From Candidatus Poribacteria bacterium (GTDB taxonomy: Bacteria > Poribacteria > WGA-4E > WGA-3G): a DNA stretch of 38,120 nt. How positions within the stretch are numbered: the stretch's first letter is position 1; each line of letters starts with the position of its first letter. Shown piece after piece: positions 16,978 through 25,456 of the stretch. The position numbers and the translations under genes were made by a program. The stretch is from contig JAGFCA010000168.1 in NCBI GenBank assembly GCA_022394755.1, positions 1 to 38,120 of the forward strand, in the 5' to 3' direction. The notes under the pieces were generated by a model. The model saw only the letters and a program-made list of their open reading frames with translations, was not told where the DNA came from and made no database searches.

Positions 16978-17649
16978 ATGGATAGTTCAATCGTGAAACT
17001 CAGAGGATATAAGGATGGGTTACATCTGATCGTAAATCCAAAAATCTCGTTATCTGAGATTGAATTAGCAATCCAAGAACTATTTGCTAAGATGAATCAA
17101 CCGATAACAGGGACTTCAATCCAAATTGATTTGCGAGCACCAACCCTAAATCCTGAAGATTCTAAGCATTTAGAAACACACTTGACCGAAACATATAATC
17201 TCGTAGTCAACAGTGTGAATATTTTCGAGGAATCAGCGGAAACACCTATTCTTGCTGCACCTGCTACTCATAGCATTGCAACTGATCTGGCGCAGGGACA
17301 GAATATAGATTTTGATAATGCACAAGTTGTACGCCAAACAATTCGATCTGGCCAAACAACTCGATGTTTGAGTGGGAGTGTTATCATCTATGGCGATGTT
17401 AACCCTGGAGGAGAAGTTATTTCTGCTGGTGATATTGTGGTACTCGGAGCACTACGTGGCACTGCTCATGCAGGTGCCAATGGAAGGCTTTCATCTGTAA
17501 TTGTAGCAATGGAATTGGTGCCTTTACAGTTGCAAATCGGTACATACGTCAACCGTCCTCCCACTGGTCAAAAACAAAGAGGATATCCAGAAATTGCTCG
17601 GGTTGGCGCTGAAGATATTATCATTGTTGAAGAGTTTATTAAGTTTTAA
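16978..17649 (+). CDS. minC: Septum site-determining protein MinC
   Basis: A 223-residue inhibitor of FtsZ assembly that acts with membrane-bound MinD to block division at the cell poles. The N-terminal half (about 1-105) is the FtsZ-inhibiting domain; a linker follows, and the C-terminal beta-helix (about 115-223) has the MinD-binding motifs S-G-S-V-I-I-Y-G-D-V-N-P-G and A-G-D-I-V-V-L-G-A-L-R-G. The length matches the family. GAGAG precedes the ATG. It is the first gene of minCDE, with minD 17 bases downstream. Confidence 0.95.
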   Translation: MDSSIVKLRGYKDGLHLIVNPKISLSEIELAIQELFAKMNQPITGTSIQIDLRAPTLNPEDSKHLETHLTETYNLVVNSVNIFEESAETPILAAPATHSIATDLAQGQNIDFDNAQVVRQTIRSGQTTRCLSGSVIIYGDVNPGGEVISAGDIVVLGALRGTAHAGANGRLSSVIVAMELVPLQLQIGTYVNRPPTGQKQRGYPEIARVGAEDIIIVEEFIKF

Positions 17650-17666
17650 ATAAGGAAGGTACGACT

Positions 17667-18461
17667 ATGGGAAAGGTTATCGTTATAACTTCTGGAAAAG
17701 GGGGAGTCGGTAAAACAACTTCTACAGCAAATATTGGGACTGCATTAGCTCTAATTGGGAAAACAGTTGCAATTATTGATGCAGATGTTGGTTTACGAAA
17801 CCTTGATGTCGTGATGGGGTTAGAAAGCAGGGTTGTCTTTACATCGATGGATGTTATTGATAAGCGATGTGAACTTGAAAAAGCTCTGGTAAAAGATCGA
17901 CGTGTTGAAGATTTGATGCTTCTTGCTGCATCACAACGAAACAGAAAAGACGATATCAAACCTGAACAAATGAAGGATATATGTGAACGGTTGAAAGAAG
18001 AATATGAGTATGTCCTCGTGGATTCTCCTGCTGGTATTGAACAAGGTTTCCATAATGCAGCAGCTGGAGCGGACGAAGCTATCATTATTACGACTCCTGA
18101 TGTTTCTGCAATAAGAGATGCTGATAGAATCATCGGTCTCTTACAAAACCAAGGAATTGATGGAATTAATCTGATACTAAACAGATTATCTCCTACACTC
18201 GTTAGAAAAGGTAATATGATTAGCAAGAATGATGTATTAGATATTCTTAACATCGACCTACTCGGTATAGTACCAGAAGATACTGGTGTTATAGCATCAA
18301 CAAACCGCGGTGTACCTCTTGTACATAATGAGGGTTCACCAGGTGCTGATGCATATATGCGAATCGCACGCAGGATTACTGGTCAAAATATCCCCATTCC
18401 TGAAATGAGAGAAGATAATTTCTTCTCCCAGATAATAAACTGGTTCTCAAGAAAGAATTAA
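17667..18461 (+). CDS. minD: Septum site-determining ATPase MinD
   Basis: A 264-residue ParA/MinD-family ATPase that dimerises on the membrane with ATP, recruits MinC and is released by MinE. The deviant Walker A motif G-K-G-G-V-G-K-T-T is at 10-18, with D-A-D-V-G-L-R-N-L-D for switch regions and a V-D-S-P-A-G-I-E-Q-G Walker B-type segment. The last 16 residues (F-F-S-Q-I-I-N-W-F-S-R-K) form the amphipathic membrane-targeting helix. A strong AAGGAAGG precedes the ATG. Ten bases separate it from minE. Confidence 0.97.
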   Translation: MGKVIVITSGKGGVGKTTSTANIGTALALIGKTVAIIDADVGLRNLDVVMGLESRVVFTSMDVIDKRCELEKALVKDRRVEDLMLLAASQRNRKDDIKPEQMKDICERLKEEYEYVLVDSPAGIEQGFHNAAAGADEAIIITTPDVSAIRDADRIIGLLQNQGIDGINLILNRLSPTLVRKGNMISKNDVLDILNIDLLGIVPEDTGVIASTNRGVPLVHNEGSPGADAYMRIARRITGQNIPIPEMREDNFFSQIINWFSRKN

Positions 18462-18470
18462 GAGGGAAAG

Positions 18471-18728
18471 ATGGATTTCAGAAGTTTATTTACTCGAAAG
18501 TCAAAAACAAGTGATATAGCAACACAGCGATTAAAACTTGTTCTAACACAAGATAGGTTCGATATAAACGAAGAATCAATGAAGAAACTTCAGTTTGAAT
18601 TAACTCAGGTATTGGCGAAATATTTTCAGTTTACTATGAACTCTGTCAGTATGTCACTAAAACTGGATGGAAACTCCTATGTTCTTATGGCAGATATTCC
18701 ATGCGGAAGGATAAACCCTGAGCAATAG
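18471..18728 (+). CDS. minE: Cell division topological specificity factor MinE
   Basis: An 85-residue protein that stimulates MinD ATPase and drives pole-to-pole oscillation. The N-terminal membrane/MinD-contact region contains A-T-Q-R-L-K-L-V-L-T-Q-D-R (about 18-30), close to the family consensus. The C-terminal half (about 35-80) is the dimeric topological-specificity domain with L-Q-F-E-L-T-Q-V-L-A-K-Y. AGAGGG lies upstream of the ATG. It ends the min operon and converges with the phosphatase gene, 40 bases away, with no clear terminator. Confidence 0.93.
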   Translation: MDFRSLFTRKSKTSDIATQRLKLVLTQDRFDINEESMKKLQFELTQVLAKYFQFTMNSVSMSLKLDGNSYVLMADIPCGRINPEQ

Positions 18729-18768
18729 TAATACCGTTTTTATTTCATAGAATTAGCATCTTGATATA

Positions 18769-19572
18769 CTATCTGAGGATTATATCATAAACCGCCTTAG
18801 CAACGCCGTTTTCATCATTTGTTGAAGTGATGTAATCGGCGTTTTCTTTTACTGGGTCTACTGCATTACCCATGGCAATCCCAAATCCTGAAGTTCTAAT
18901 CAAACTTTCATCATTATAACTATCACCAAATGCTACAATATTATCTAATGAAATGCCAAACCGCTTCGCAAGTGCTTCTAAGGCTTTCCCTTTCGTAACA
19001 TCTGGGTTCATAAACTCAATGTATTCTGGCTGGGTTTGAGTGACGTACAATTTTTCTTTATATGTTTCCTGATACTGCTCCAGTAAAGGAGGTAACTGGT
19101 CAGGTGGAAGAATAATGAGTAATTTCGTCGGAGTCTCATCCTGGAGTGTTGAAAGGTTGCCAACTTCGTTGGCAGGTACACCTGTTCTCGTTTCGTAAAG
19201 GTCACTCCATTGATTTTTTTCAGCTACATATAACTTATCATTCAAACAGTAATTCAGGTGTAGTCCTTTTTCATTACAATCAGATATAATCTCCATAGCA
19301 TAGTCTGCAGGGACAGGTGTATGATGAAATATCTCACCTGATGAAGCATGTTTGACCATACCTCCATTATAGGAAATAATTGGATTTTCTAACCCTATCT
19401 GATTGCTAATAGGAAGAATTGATCGGTGCATTCTACCAGAAATTAATACAACAATAATATTATTCTTTTCAAGATCTTGAAGTGCAGCACAGTTTTCTGG
19501 GGATAGTTGGTTATCACTATTTAATAGCGTTCCATCTAAATCAAATGCCGCCAATTTATACGATTTATTCAT
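18769..19572 (-). CDS. Cof-type HAD-superfamily phosphatase
   Basis: A 267-residue member of the HAD IIB/Cof group, cytoplasmic Mg-dependent phosphatases of sugar phosphates, nucleotides or flavins. The motifs are complete: motif I D-L-D-G-T-L with Asp11 and Asp13, motif II I-S-G-R, a lysine in G-K-A-L-E-A and motif IV G-D-S-Y-N-D at 216-221. The cap lies at about 85-185. GGAAATAG precedes the ATG. It starts 13 bases after the MalK-like ATPase gene, so it probably ends that minus-strand unit. The exact substrate cannot be told. Confidence 0.92.
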   Translation of the reverse strand: MNKSYKLAAFDLDGTLLNSDNQLSPENCAALQDLEKNNIIVVLISGRMHRSILPISNQIGLENPIISYNGGMVKHASSGEIFHHTPVPADYAMEIISDCNEKGLHLNYCLNDKLYVAEKNQWSDLYETRTGVPANEVGNLSTLQDETPTKLLIILPPDQLPPLLEQYQETYKEKLYVTQTQPEYIEFMNPDVTKGKALEALAKRFGISLDNIVAFGDSYNDESLIRTSGFGIAMGNAVDPVKENADYITSTNDENGVAKAVYDIILR

Positions 19573-19585
19573 ATATAACTATTTC

Positions 19586-20704
19586 CTACCATAATGCCTG
19601 TTCAGTATTCTTATTAAACAAGTGCAGTTGTTTTTCATCAAAATCTAACCATATTCTATCACCAATATCCACATTAAATGTTGGATGTGTCCTAACTCGA
19701 AGAAGTATAGGTTCATTCGTATCTTGATGATTCCCTAATCTTAAGTCAAGTATGTTCACCGCTCCAAGTGGTTCAATCAGATGTACAAGAGCAGGCAACT
19801 TTCTTCCAACTTCCTCCATTGATGCAGTTAGGTGTTCAGGTCTAATTCCTAAAACAAAATCAGAAGTAGATTCACTTCCATTTAGAATAGACTGTTGTTG
19901 TTGTGAAAGATCAATTTGAATATCTGTATGGTTTAACTTTAAAACAAGGTCACCATTGTTAGTTGTACATGCCACATCAAGTAAATTCATTGTTGGACTA
20001 CCCATGAATCCTGCGACAAAAAGACTCTTTGGTTTATTATAGACTTCGTTCGGTGTTCCAATCTGTTGAAGAACGCCTTGATGGATTACTGCTATTCTAT
20101 CAGCCAGAGACATAGCTTCAACTTGGTCATGCGTAACAAATATGGTCGTTGCCCCTATTTCATGCTGCAGACGTTTTATCTCAGCACGTGTGTCAATACG
20201 GAGTTTCGCATCTAAATTCGCCATAGGTTCGTCCAATAGATACACTTTTGGTTGACGTACCATTGCCCGTCCTAAGGCTACACGTTGCATTTCACCACCA
20301 CTTAGAACACCGGGTTTCCTCGATAGAAATTCGGTTATCTGTAGTATTTCAGCAACTCTCTTAACTTGGTAATCAATCTCTGACTTCTCTACCTTCACTG
20401 CTTTAAGTGGAAAAGCGATATTATCATAAACACTCAGATGAGGGTATAATGCATAGAATTGGAATACAAATGCAATATCACGATCAGCCGGAGATAAGTC
20501 ATTTACTCGCTGACCATCAATGAGGATATTTCCTTCTTCTGGATGTTCAAGTCCTGCTATTATACGTAGTGTTGTCGTCTTTCCGCAACCAGAAGGACCT
20601 AAGAATACAACAAACTCTTGGTCATCAACGACAAGGTTGAAGTCTTTGACAGCAACCACATTCCCATAACGTTTAACTATGTTTTCTAATCTAATTTCTG
20701 CCAT
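19586..20704 (-). CDS. MalK/UgpC-like ABC transporter ATPase
   Basis: A 372-residue ATPase of the CUT1 sugar importer type. Walker A G-P-S-G-C-G-K-T-T is at 36-44, the Q-loop F-Q-F-Y-A-L-Y-P-H at 81-89 (the usual Asn or Ser after Gln82 is Phe), the signature L-S-G-G-E at 134-138, Walker B L-L-D-E-P at 156-160 and the H-loop in V-T-H-D-Q. Residues about 240-372 form the regulatory TOBE/OB domain typical of MalK. No permease or binding-protein gene is near, so it may serve distant permeases, as shared MsmK-type ATPases do. It lies 120 bases downstream of the PhyH gene and upstream of the phosphatase gene. Confidence 0.92.
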   Translation of the reverse strand: MAEIRLENIVKRYGNVVAVKDFNLVVDDQEFVVFLGPSGCGKTTTLRIIAGLEHPEEGNILIDGQRVNDLSPADRDIAFVFQFYALYPHLSVYDNIAFPLKAVKVEKSEIDYQVKRVAEILQITEFLSRKPGVLSGGEMQRVALGRAMVRQPKVYLLDEPMANLDAKLRIDTRAEIKRLQHEIGATTIFVTHDQVEAMSLADRIAVIHQGVLQQIGTPNEVYNKPKSLFVAGFMGSPTMNLLDVACTTNNGDLVLKLNHTDIQIDLSQQQQSILNGSESTSDFVLGIRPEHLTASMEEVGRKLPALVHLIEPLGAVNILDLRLGNHQDTNEPILLRVRTHPTFNVDIGDRIWLDFDEKQLHLFNKNTEQALW

Positions 20705-20824
20705 CTAATTACATTCTATATTACTGATACATCAAATTGTTGGAGTTGCATGGTGTACAGAAGATCAACAATGTGTATTGAATTTCCCTATTCTGCTCCA
20801 GATTTTACGACCACTTATAACTTA

Positions 20825-21625
20825 TTATGGTTGATGGTCTGTATTAATTGGGGGTTCATCTTTTTCTAAAAAACGATCAATAGTATTATGTGTTGCTGGA
20901 CTCGTACGGAAATCAGCAATCCAAGGTTCACGGAAATATGCTTGTTTTTCTCGAGGTAAACCATTCAGTACTTCAGGTGGTATTCGAAGGCGATGCCAGT
21001 GTGTCGCGAGATGTGCATAGGCGTTTAGAATTGCAATACGGGGTGTTTCTCGTTGCCATACAGGACCCGCATGACAGAGATTCTCTGTGAAGAAGATTGC
21101 ACTCCCTGCTGGACACTCATAAGTCATTAGGTATGGACTCCGTTTGCCATCTTCTAATGACATGTGATCGGGATGCATAGGAAAGTTAGCCTTATGACTA
21201 CCGACGATAAAATGTGTACCGCCATCATCCTTTGATACATCGGTTAGTTCAAAAACAACTCTTACCATTCCAGCATGAATTCTACCATTCCTAACACGAT
21301 ACCCGAATATTGGATCAGCTTGTCCGGGACCACCCCCATGCAACCCGCCATGCTCTTGTCCTTTCATCCGCCAAACAGAGAATGTGCTTTCCATTCTTAT
21401 GTCTGGACCGATGATTTGATGAAGGACATCAATCACTTTAGGATGGTCAATTAACAGACTTGAAGCACCCCCTGGAACAGCTCTGTGTTCAGGTGGTAAG
21501 GATTCAGGATCACGTCGAATCCTATCAAGTTGATCAACAATTTCTGCTACTTCATCCTTGGTGATAATTGCTGGTCGTACAAGGAAACCAGTTAGATCAA
21601 ATCGAAATTTTTCTTCATCGGTCAT
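20825..21625 (-). CDS. PhyH-family oxygenase with H-x-G in place of H-x-D
   Basis: A 266-residue member of the phytanoyl-CoA dioxygenase (PhyH) family of Fe(II)/2-oxoglutarate oxygenases. The distal ligand and co-substrate residues are recognisable (His185 in L-C-H-A-G-P, Arg196 in T-P-R-I-A-I-L), as is the G-S-H element at 142-144. At the first metal site, where relatives have W-H-Q-D, it reads L-H-G-G-G with His96-Gly97-Gly98, so the carboxylate ligand is missing. In known Fe/2OG halogenases the same Asp is Gly or Ala, freeing a site for halide. Here it could mean halogenation, a divergent hydroxylase or lost activity. GAGGAG precedes the ATG. It is the last tightly linked gene of the minus-strand block. 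Confidence 0.85.
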   Translation of the reverse strand: MTDEEKFRFDLTGFLVRPAIITKDEVAEIVDQLDRIRRDPESLPPEHRAVPGGASSLLIDHPKVIDVLHQIIGPDIRMESTFSVWRMKGQEHGGLHGGGPGQADPIFGYRVRNGRIHAGMVRVVFELTDVSKDDGGTHFIVGSHKANFPMHPDHMSLEDGKRSPYLMTYECPAGSAIFFTENLCHAGPVWQRETPRIAILNAYAHLATHWHRLRIPPEVLNGLPREKQAYFREPWIADFRTSPATHNTIDRFLEKDEPPINTDHQP

Positions 21626-21687
21626 AGTTCTATCTCCTCAGATTTTCTACTGTGTTTAGATTCAGCGTTATATTGTTAAAGAAATGG

Positions 21688-22515
21688 CTATAGTCTAATT
21701 TGTTTAAAGGCTTCAATCTGTGCTGTAATTGCACGTTCGGTTGGCAGACGTTCAGCACTTGATGCCCCATAAAATCCTACAACACCTTCAGTATTTTCAA
21801 GAACATAGGTGGCATCATCTGGCTCAGCAATTGGACCACCATGACAAATTACAAGTATTTCAGGGTTTACCCCTTTAGCAGCATCATGAATCGCTTGAAC
21901 CTTTTTCGCTGCGTCTTCAAGAGTGAAGGCTGTTTTTGCACCAATGGATCCTTTTGTTGTTAATCCCATATGTGCGACAAGAATATCAGCACCAGCATCT
22001 GCCATTTGTTCTGCTTCTGATTCATTGAATGCATAAGGTGTTGTAAGTAGATTCATTTCATGTGCTTTACGAATCATTTCTACTTCAGGTCCATACCCCA
22101 TATCTGTTTCTTCAAGCAACTGGCGGAAAGTTCCATCTATAAGACCTACAGTTGGGAAATTCTGTACACCAGAAAAACCGACTGCATCAATCTGTTGTAA
22201 AAATACATCCATCAAGCGGAAAGGATCAGTACCGCAAACACCTGCCAAAACCGGAGTGTCTCTTACCACAGGTAGTACTTCACTCGCCATTTCAACTACA
22301 ATCTGATTAGCATCACCATACGGCATCATACCTGCTAATGAACCTCTTCCTGCCATACGGAATCTGCCTGAGTTGTAGATTATTATAAGATCTATTCCAC
22401 CTGCTTCTTCACATTTAGCGGAAATACCTGTTCCTGCACCAGCACCTATGATAGGTTTTCCACTATCAATGTTAGTTCGTAGTTTTTCTAATAAATCTTC
22501 TCGTTTGAATTTCAC
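21688..22515 (-). CDS. Phosphoenolpyruvate hydrolase-like TIM-barrel protein
   Basis: A 275-residue protein that I match to the PEP-hydrolase-like TIM-barrel family (PF09370). Characteristic stretches are P-I-I-G-A-G-A-G-T-G-I-S-A-K near the start, I-I-Y-N-S-G-R-F-R-M-A-G-R-G-S, V-C-G-T-D-P-F, G-F-S-G-V-Q-N-F-P-T-V-G and V-I-C-H-G-G-P-I-A. The family is poorly characterised and probably acts on PEP- or oxaloacetate-like C3-C4 acids. The start is GTG with AAAGGAAA upstream. It lies 55 bases after the second Rossmann-like paralogue and 62 before the PhyH gene, supporting a shared pathway. Confidence 0.85.
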   Translation of the reverse strand: MKFKREDLLEKLRTNIDSGKPIIGAGAGTGISAKCEEAGGIDLIIIYNSGRFRMAGRGSLAGMMPYGDANQIVVEMASEVLPVVRDTPVLAGVCGTDPFRLMDVFLQQIDAVGFSGVQNFPTVGLIDGTFRQLLEETDMGYGPEVEMIRKAHEMNLLTTPYAFNESEAEQMADAGADILVAHMGLTTKGSIGAKTAFTLEDAAKKVQAIHDAAKGVNPEILVICHGGPIAEPDDATYVLENTEGVVGFYGASSAERLPTERAITAQIEAFKQIRL

Positions 22516-22570
22516 AATTCCATTTCCTTTCTTTATTCAGCATAGACAATAACTTAAAACCTGTGAGATG

Positions 22571-23746
22571 TCAACGTCGAGCATGTTGTGATTCTTCTGG
22601 GGCACGATATTGAACATTGAGATGTGGTGTTTCTAACCTTACATGACCTTGATGACGGGACTTAAGACAACTCTCCAATGTACCACTAACCAGCAATGTT
22701 CTTTCTGCTGGATATGGAGCAACACCAGTTTCGTAGAGTTCTTCTATTTTCGCTATAAGACAAGCAGAATAGGTAACATTCGGTGTAGGAGTTAAGAAGA
22801 ATTGGGTTGAAACAGGAATAGGTTCATTTTTGAGTTTGGCAGCAAAACAGTAATCCCTCACTGCACCGTTTAACATAAGTAATGTTGCCTTAAATCCATC
22901 ATTATATTCAATGAAATATGCTGCAGGGTTATCAACCAATTTATAGAGTTCGCCTGTACCGATCAAATTCTGTGTTCGTCCATCCTCATCAGTCAAACCA
23001 CAAGGAGTGTCGCTACGAGATAAGGCAGCCTCTAACAATTCCAATGACCACCGTCCATCTTCACCTGCTTTCCATACTTCATCACCATCAATTAGTTGAA
23101 CAGCAGCAACACCTGTTTCACCACCCTTCCTCCTCTCAACCATACACTGCATTGCCTCTAATGCATGATAATCCATGGGATCTGATCCACCTACCCCAAC
23201 CATAACTGCACCTTCTAATTCATGATCATAAGGTATATCTACATCAGGTAAACGCCATGTAACAGGTAGGGATGAACCAGATAGGACACCAAATCCAAGA
23301 CGATGTCCATCGTCGACCATCTCTTTTGCTTTTTCAAAGTTATAGGATAGGTGTTTGTCGTTGAAGATCGGTACTGCACGTCCATCATCCTCAAATACTT
23401 TCACACACTCCTTAAAGAACTCATAACGGGGATACAAGACTTGACTTAATTCATTATTTGGATAATCACCATGTTCACCGATAGAAAGAACAGCATCCAC
23501 CGCTATCTGATCGCCACCATACCTTAGTGCTTCTGCAATTGTAGGATACACGGTAAACCCAAATTCTCTGGCGCGATCTTCGCTCTGTTCACCTTCAGGT
23601 TTTTGGTCAACATACAGTGATACTACTTTCATATCAGGACGATGCCATTTACCTTCTTTTGGATATCCAACCAGAAAACGATCTGCAAAGTGCTGTGCAT
23701 GTGATAAATATCTATAAATTGTTGTTATAACTGCAATTCGTTTCAT
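22571..23746 (-). CDS. Unrecognised Rossmann-like protein, paralogue B
   Basis: A 391-residue protein starting M-K-R-I-A-V-I-T-T-I. The frame is open further upstream, to 23857, but GGAGGAC sits just before the ATG at 23744-23746, and homology with paralogue A begins there, so this start is chosen. It is strongly similar along its length to the adjacent gene at 23751-24944. Shared blocks are I-T-T-I-Y, V-S-L-Y-V, Y-P-T-I-A-E-A-L, G-E-H-G-D-Y-P (90-96), D-K-H-L-S, G-S-S-L-P-V-T-W-R, Y-H-A-L-E and a final T-P-H-L-N. The N-terminus suggests a Rossmann-like fold, perhaps a distant relative of Gfo/Idh/MocA proteins without a clear G-x-G-x-x-G. I do not know its reaction. Four bases separate it from paralogue A. 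Confidence 0.82.
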   Translation of the reverse strand: MKRIAVITTIYRYLSHAQHFADRFLVGYPKEGKWHRPDMKVVSLYVDQKPEGEQSEDRAREFGFTVYPTIAEALRYGGDQIAVDAVLSIGEHGDYPNNELSQVLYPRYEFFKECVKVFEDDGRAVPIFNDKHLSYNFEKAKEMVDDGHRLGFGVLSGSSLPVTWRLPDVDIPYDHELEGAVMVGVGGSDPMDYHALEAMQCMVERRKGGETGVAAVQLIDGDEVWKAGEDGRWSLELLEAALSRSDTPCGLTDEDGRTQNLIGTGELYKLVDNPAAYFIEYNDGFKATLLMLNGAVRDYCFAAKLKNEPIPVSTQFFLTPTPNVTYSACLIAKIEELYETGVAPYPAERTLLVSGTLESCLKSRHQGHVRLETPHLNVQYRAPEESQHARR

Positions 23747-23750
23747 AGTA

Positions 23751-24944
23751 TTATGTCCTCCAGAAAGTTGATTCTTCCGTTGCCTGATATGAAATATTAA
23801 GATGAGGTGTGTCAATTTTTGCTTCATCATCTGATAAACTATCAACACCTGCAGCAACGAGTCCAGTTGTTAATAAAGTCCGTTCAACTGGATATGTGGC
23901 TTTTCCAGTCAGAAACATTTTTTCAATGTTGTTTACCAATGGTGAGAAAAAGTTCGCTAATGTTGTTCGTGCTGGTGGCATTGGAAGATACATCTGTGTT
24001 GATAGAATATCTTGATTAGGTCCGATATAACCAGCAAAGTTAAAATCTTGTACCAACCCATTCATCAATATCATTGTAGATTTTAGTCCATCTTTATGTT
24101 CGTATTGATATGCGATAGGATCTTTCACAATTTCCTTCATTTCATCTAAGGTAGGAAATGGATTATTGAAACCATGTCGAGAAGGTGTGAGTGTATGACT
24201 ACGGGAAAGGGCAGATTCAAATAGATCACGCGACCAAAGTTTTTCATGATGTGCATTCCAAAATGAGTCTCCACGGTATGCCTGCAACCATTTTACACCG
24301 CTTTCTCCATCTTCACGACGTTCTACCATACATTGTAATGTCTCTAATGCGTGAAAATCATAACTATCTACACCCCCATATCCTACACAAAGTCCTTCCG
24401 ATACCGATGTTCCCAGTGGCATATCAATTGACGGGGTACGCCAGGTAACAGGAAGAGAAGATCCAGCCATAAATGCAAATCCCATTGACTGTGAAATATC
24501 GTACATTTCTTTTGCCCAATCCCAATTCCAAGATAGATGTTTATCAAGAAATACAGGCACACTTCTCCCACTATTCTCAAAGACTTTAACCATTTCCATA
24601 TAGTGTTCATACCGTGGATATAGACGTTGCCCTTTATCGTTAGATGGATATTCCCCATGTTCCCCGATTAGTAAAACACCGTCAACTGCCAGTTCTTCAC
24701 CGCCCAAGGTGAGTGCTTCTGCAATTGTAGGATATCCTTTCATTGTAGGGAATCGTTCTAAACGATCTTTGCTGATGTCGTTTTCTTTTACTTGTTCAAC
24801 ATAGAGAGAGACAAGATCCATCGGTGGATAATGATGTCTGCTATTCCAACCATATCCTTCTAAGAATCTATCTACAATATGCTGTGTATGAGCGTATTTA
24901 TGGTAAATTGTTGTAATCGCTGCGATTTTTGGACGTTTATCCAT
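23751..24944 (-). CDS. Unrecognised Rossmann-like protein, paralogue A
   Basis: A 397-residue protein from an ATG with AAGGAAT upstream. It shares the blocks listed for paralogue B, including G-E-H-G-E-Y-P, D-K-H-L-S-W, G-S-S-L-P-V-T-W-R, F-H-A-L-E-T-L-Q-C-M-V-E-R-R and T-P-H-L-N, and the two clearly arose by duplication. Conserved His, Asp and Glu residues in G-E-H-G, D-K-H and H-A-L-E look like an active site. No signal peptide or membrane segment is seen, so it is probably cytoplasmic. Its neighbours are PhyH oxygenases, a VOC protein, a PEP-hydrolase-like barrel and a double MBL protein, which suggests small-molecule degradation. No function is claimed. Confidence 0.82.
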   Translation of the reverse strand: MDKRPKIAAITTIYHKYAHTQHIVDRFLEGYGWNSRHHYPPMDLVSLYVEQVKENDISKDRLERFPTMKGYPTIAEALTLGGEELAVDGVLLIGEHGEYPSNDKGQRLYPRYEHYMEMVKVFENSGRSVPVFLDKHLSWNWDWAKEMYDISQSMGFAFMAGSSLPVTWRTPSIDMPLGTSVSEGLCVGYGGVDSYDFHALETLQCMVERREDGESGVKWLQAYRGDSFWNAHHEKLWSRDLFESALSRSHTLTPSRHGFNNPFPTLDEMKEIVKDPIAYQYEHKDGLKSTMILMNGLVQDFNFAGYIGPNQDILSTQMYLPMPPARTTLANFFSPLVNNIEKMFLTGKATYPVERTLLTTGLVAAGVDSLSDDEAKIDTPHLNISYQATEESTFWRT

Positions 24945-24955
24945 AGATTCATTCC

Positions 24956-25456
24956 TTATGGTGAGGGGATTAAAGTATCTGAATTTACTGGTTTTTCAAT
25001 TAATACAACAGGTGCTTGACAACAATCGCAATTACCGGGTGATACTGCACGTATATAGCAGGTATCACAATAGTAGTAGATTTCATGCAACACACCGTCC
25101 ATAATAGACTTAAAACTCATCAGTTCAAGCAACTGACTATTTGGAAAGACACGACCTTTTACTATCAAATCTTTTTCATGGAGTCGTAAATCAAGAAATA
25201 GTGCCTCAGATAATGATGTGCGTAATAAGGTATAGTATTTTCCGTTATCAGACTTTAGTCCATATAGATGTTGATGATCAGCAGATAATTCCATCTTGTA
25301 ATGGTGATGTATCTCTTCTGAAAGACAGACGATTCTACCTTTAAGTTTAACATCCTCTGGTTCCAACTTTTTCTCTACCTGTTTTGCTCCACTTATAAAA
25401 ACAAGTAAAATGATAAAGATTGGAGAAAGATTGTTTATGTTAATCATTGTTTTCAT
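24956..25456 (-). CDS. Small exported or membrane-anchored protein with Cys cluster
   Basis: The frame is open far upstream (to 25651), but that part overlaps the PhyH gene. The likely start is the ATG at 25454-25456 (166 residues), with 25447 as an alternative. It begins with a short hydrophobic segment (I-F-I-I-L-L-V-F-I-S-G-A), consistent with a signal peptide or anchor, followed by a beta-rich body. Near the C-terminus a C-D-T-C ... N-C-D-C-C cluster (Cys130, 133, 143, 145, 146) resembles a zinc ribbon or metal site. Its 5' end overlaps the PhyH stop by 17 bases, and paralogue A follows after 11 bases, so it belongs to the operon. I recall similar Cys-rich proteins in Planctomycetes-type genomes but know no function. 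Confidence 0.65.
   Translation of the reverse strand: MKTMININNLSPIFIILLVFISGAKQVEKKLEPEDVKLKGRIVCLSEEIHHHYKMELSADHQHLYGLKSDNGKYYTLLRTSLSEALFLDLRLHEKDLIVKGRVFPNSQLLELMSFKSIMDGVLHEIYYYCDTCYIRAVSPGNCDCCQAPVVLIEKPVNSDTLIPSP

Noticed and set aside
23747..23857. Upstream extension of paralogue B by 37 residues
   Set aside because: It overlaps paralogue A, has no similarity to A's N-terminus, and the GGAGGAC at about 23753-23759 marks the ATG at 23746.
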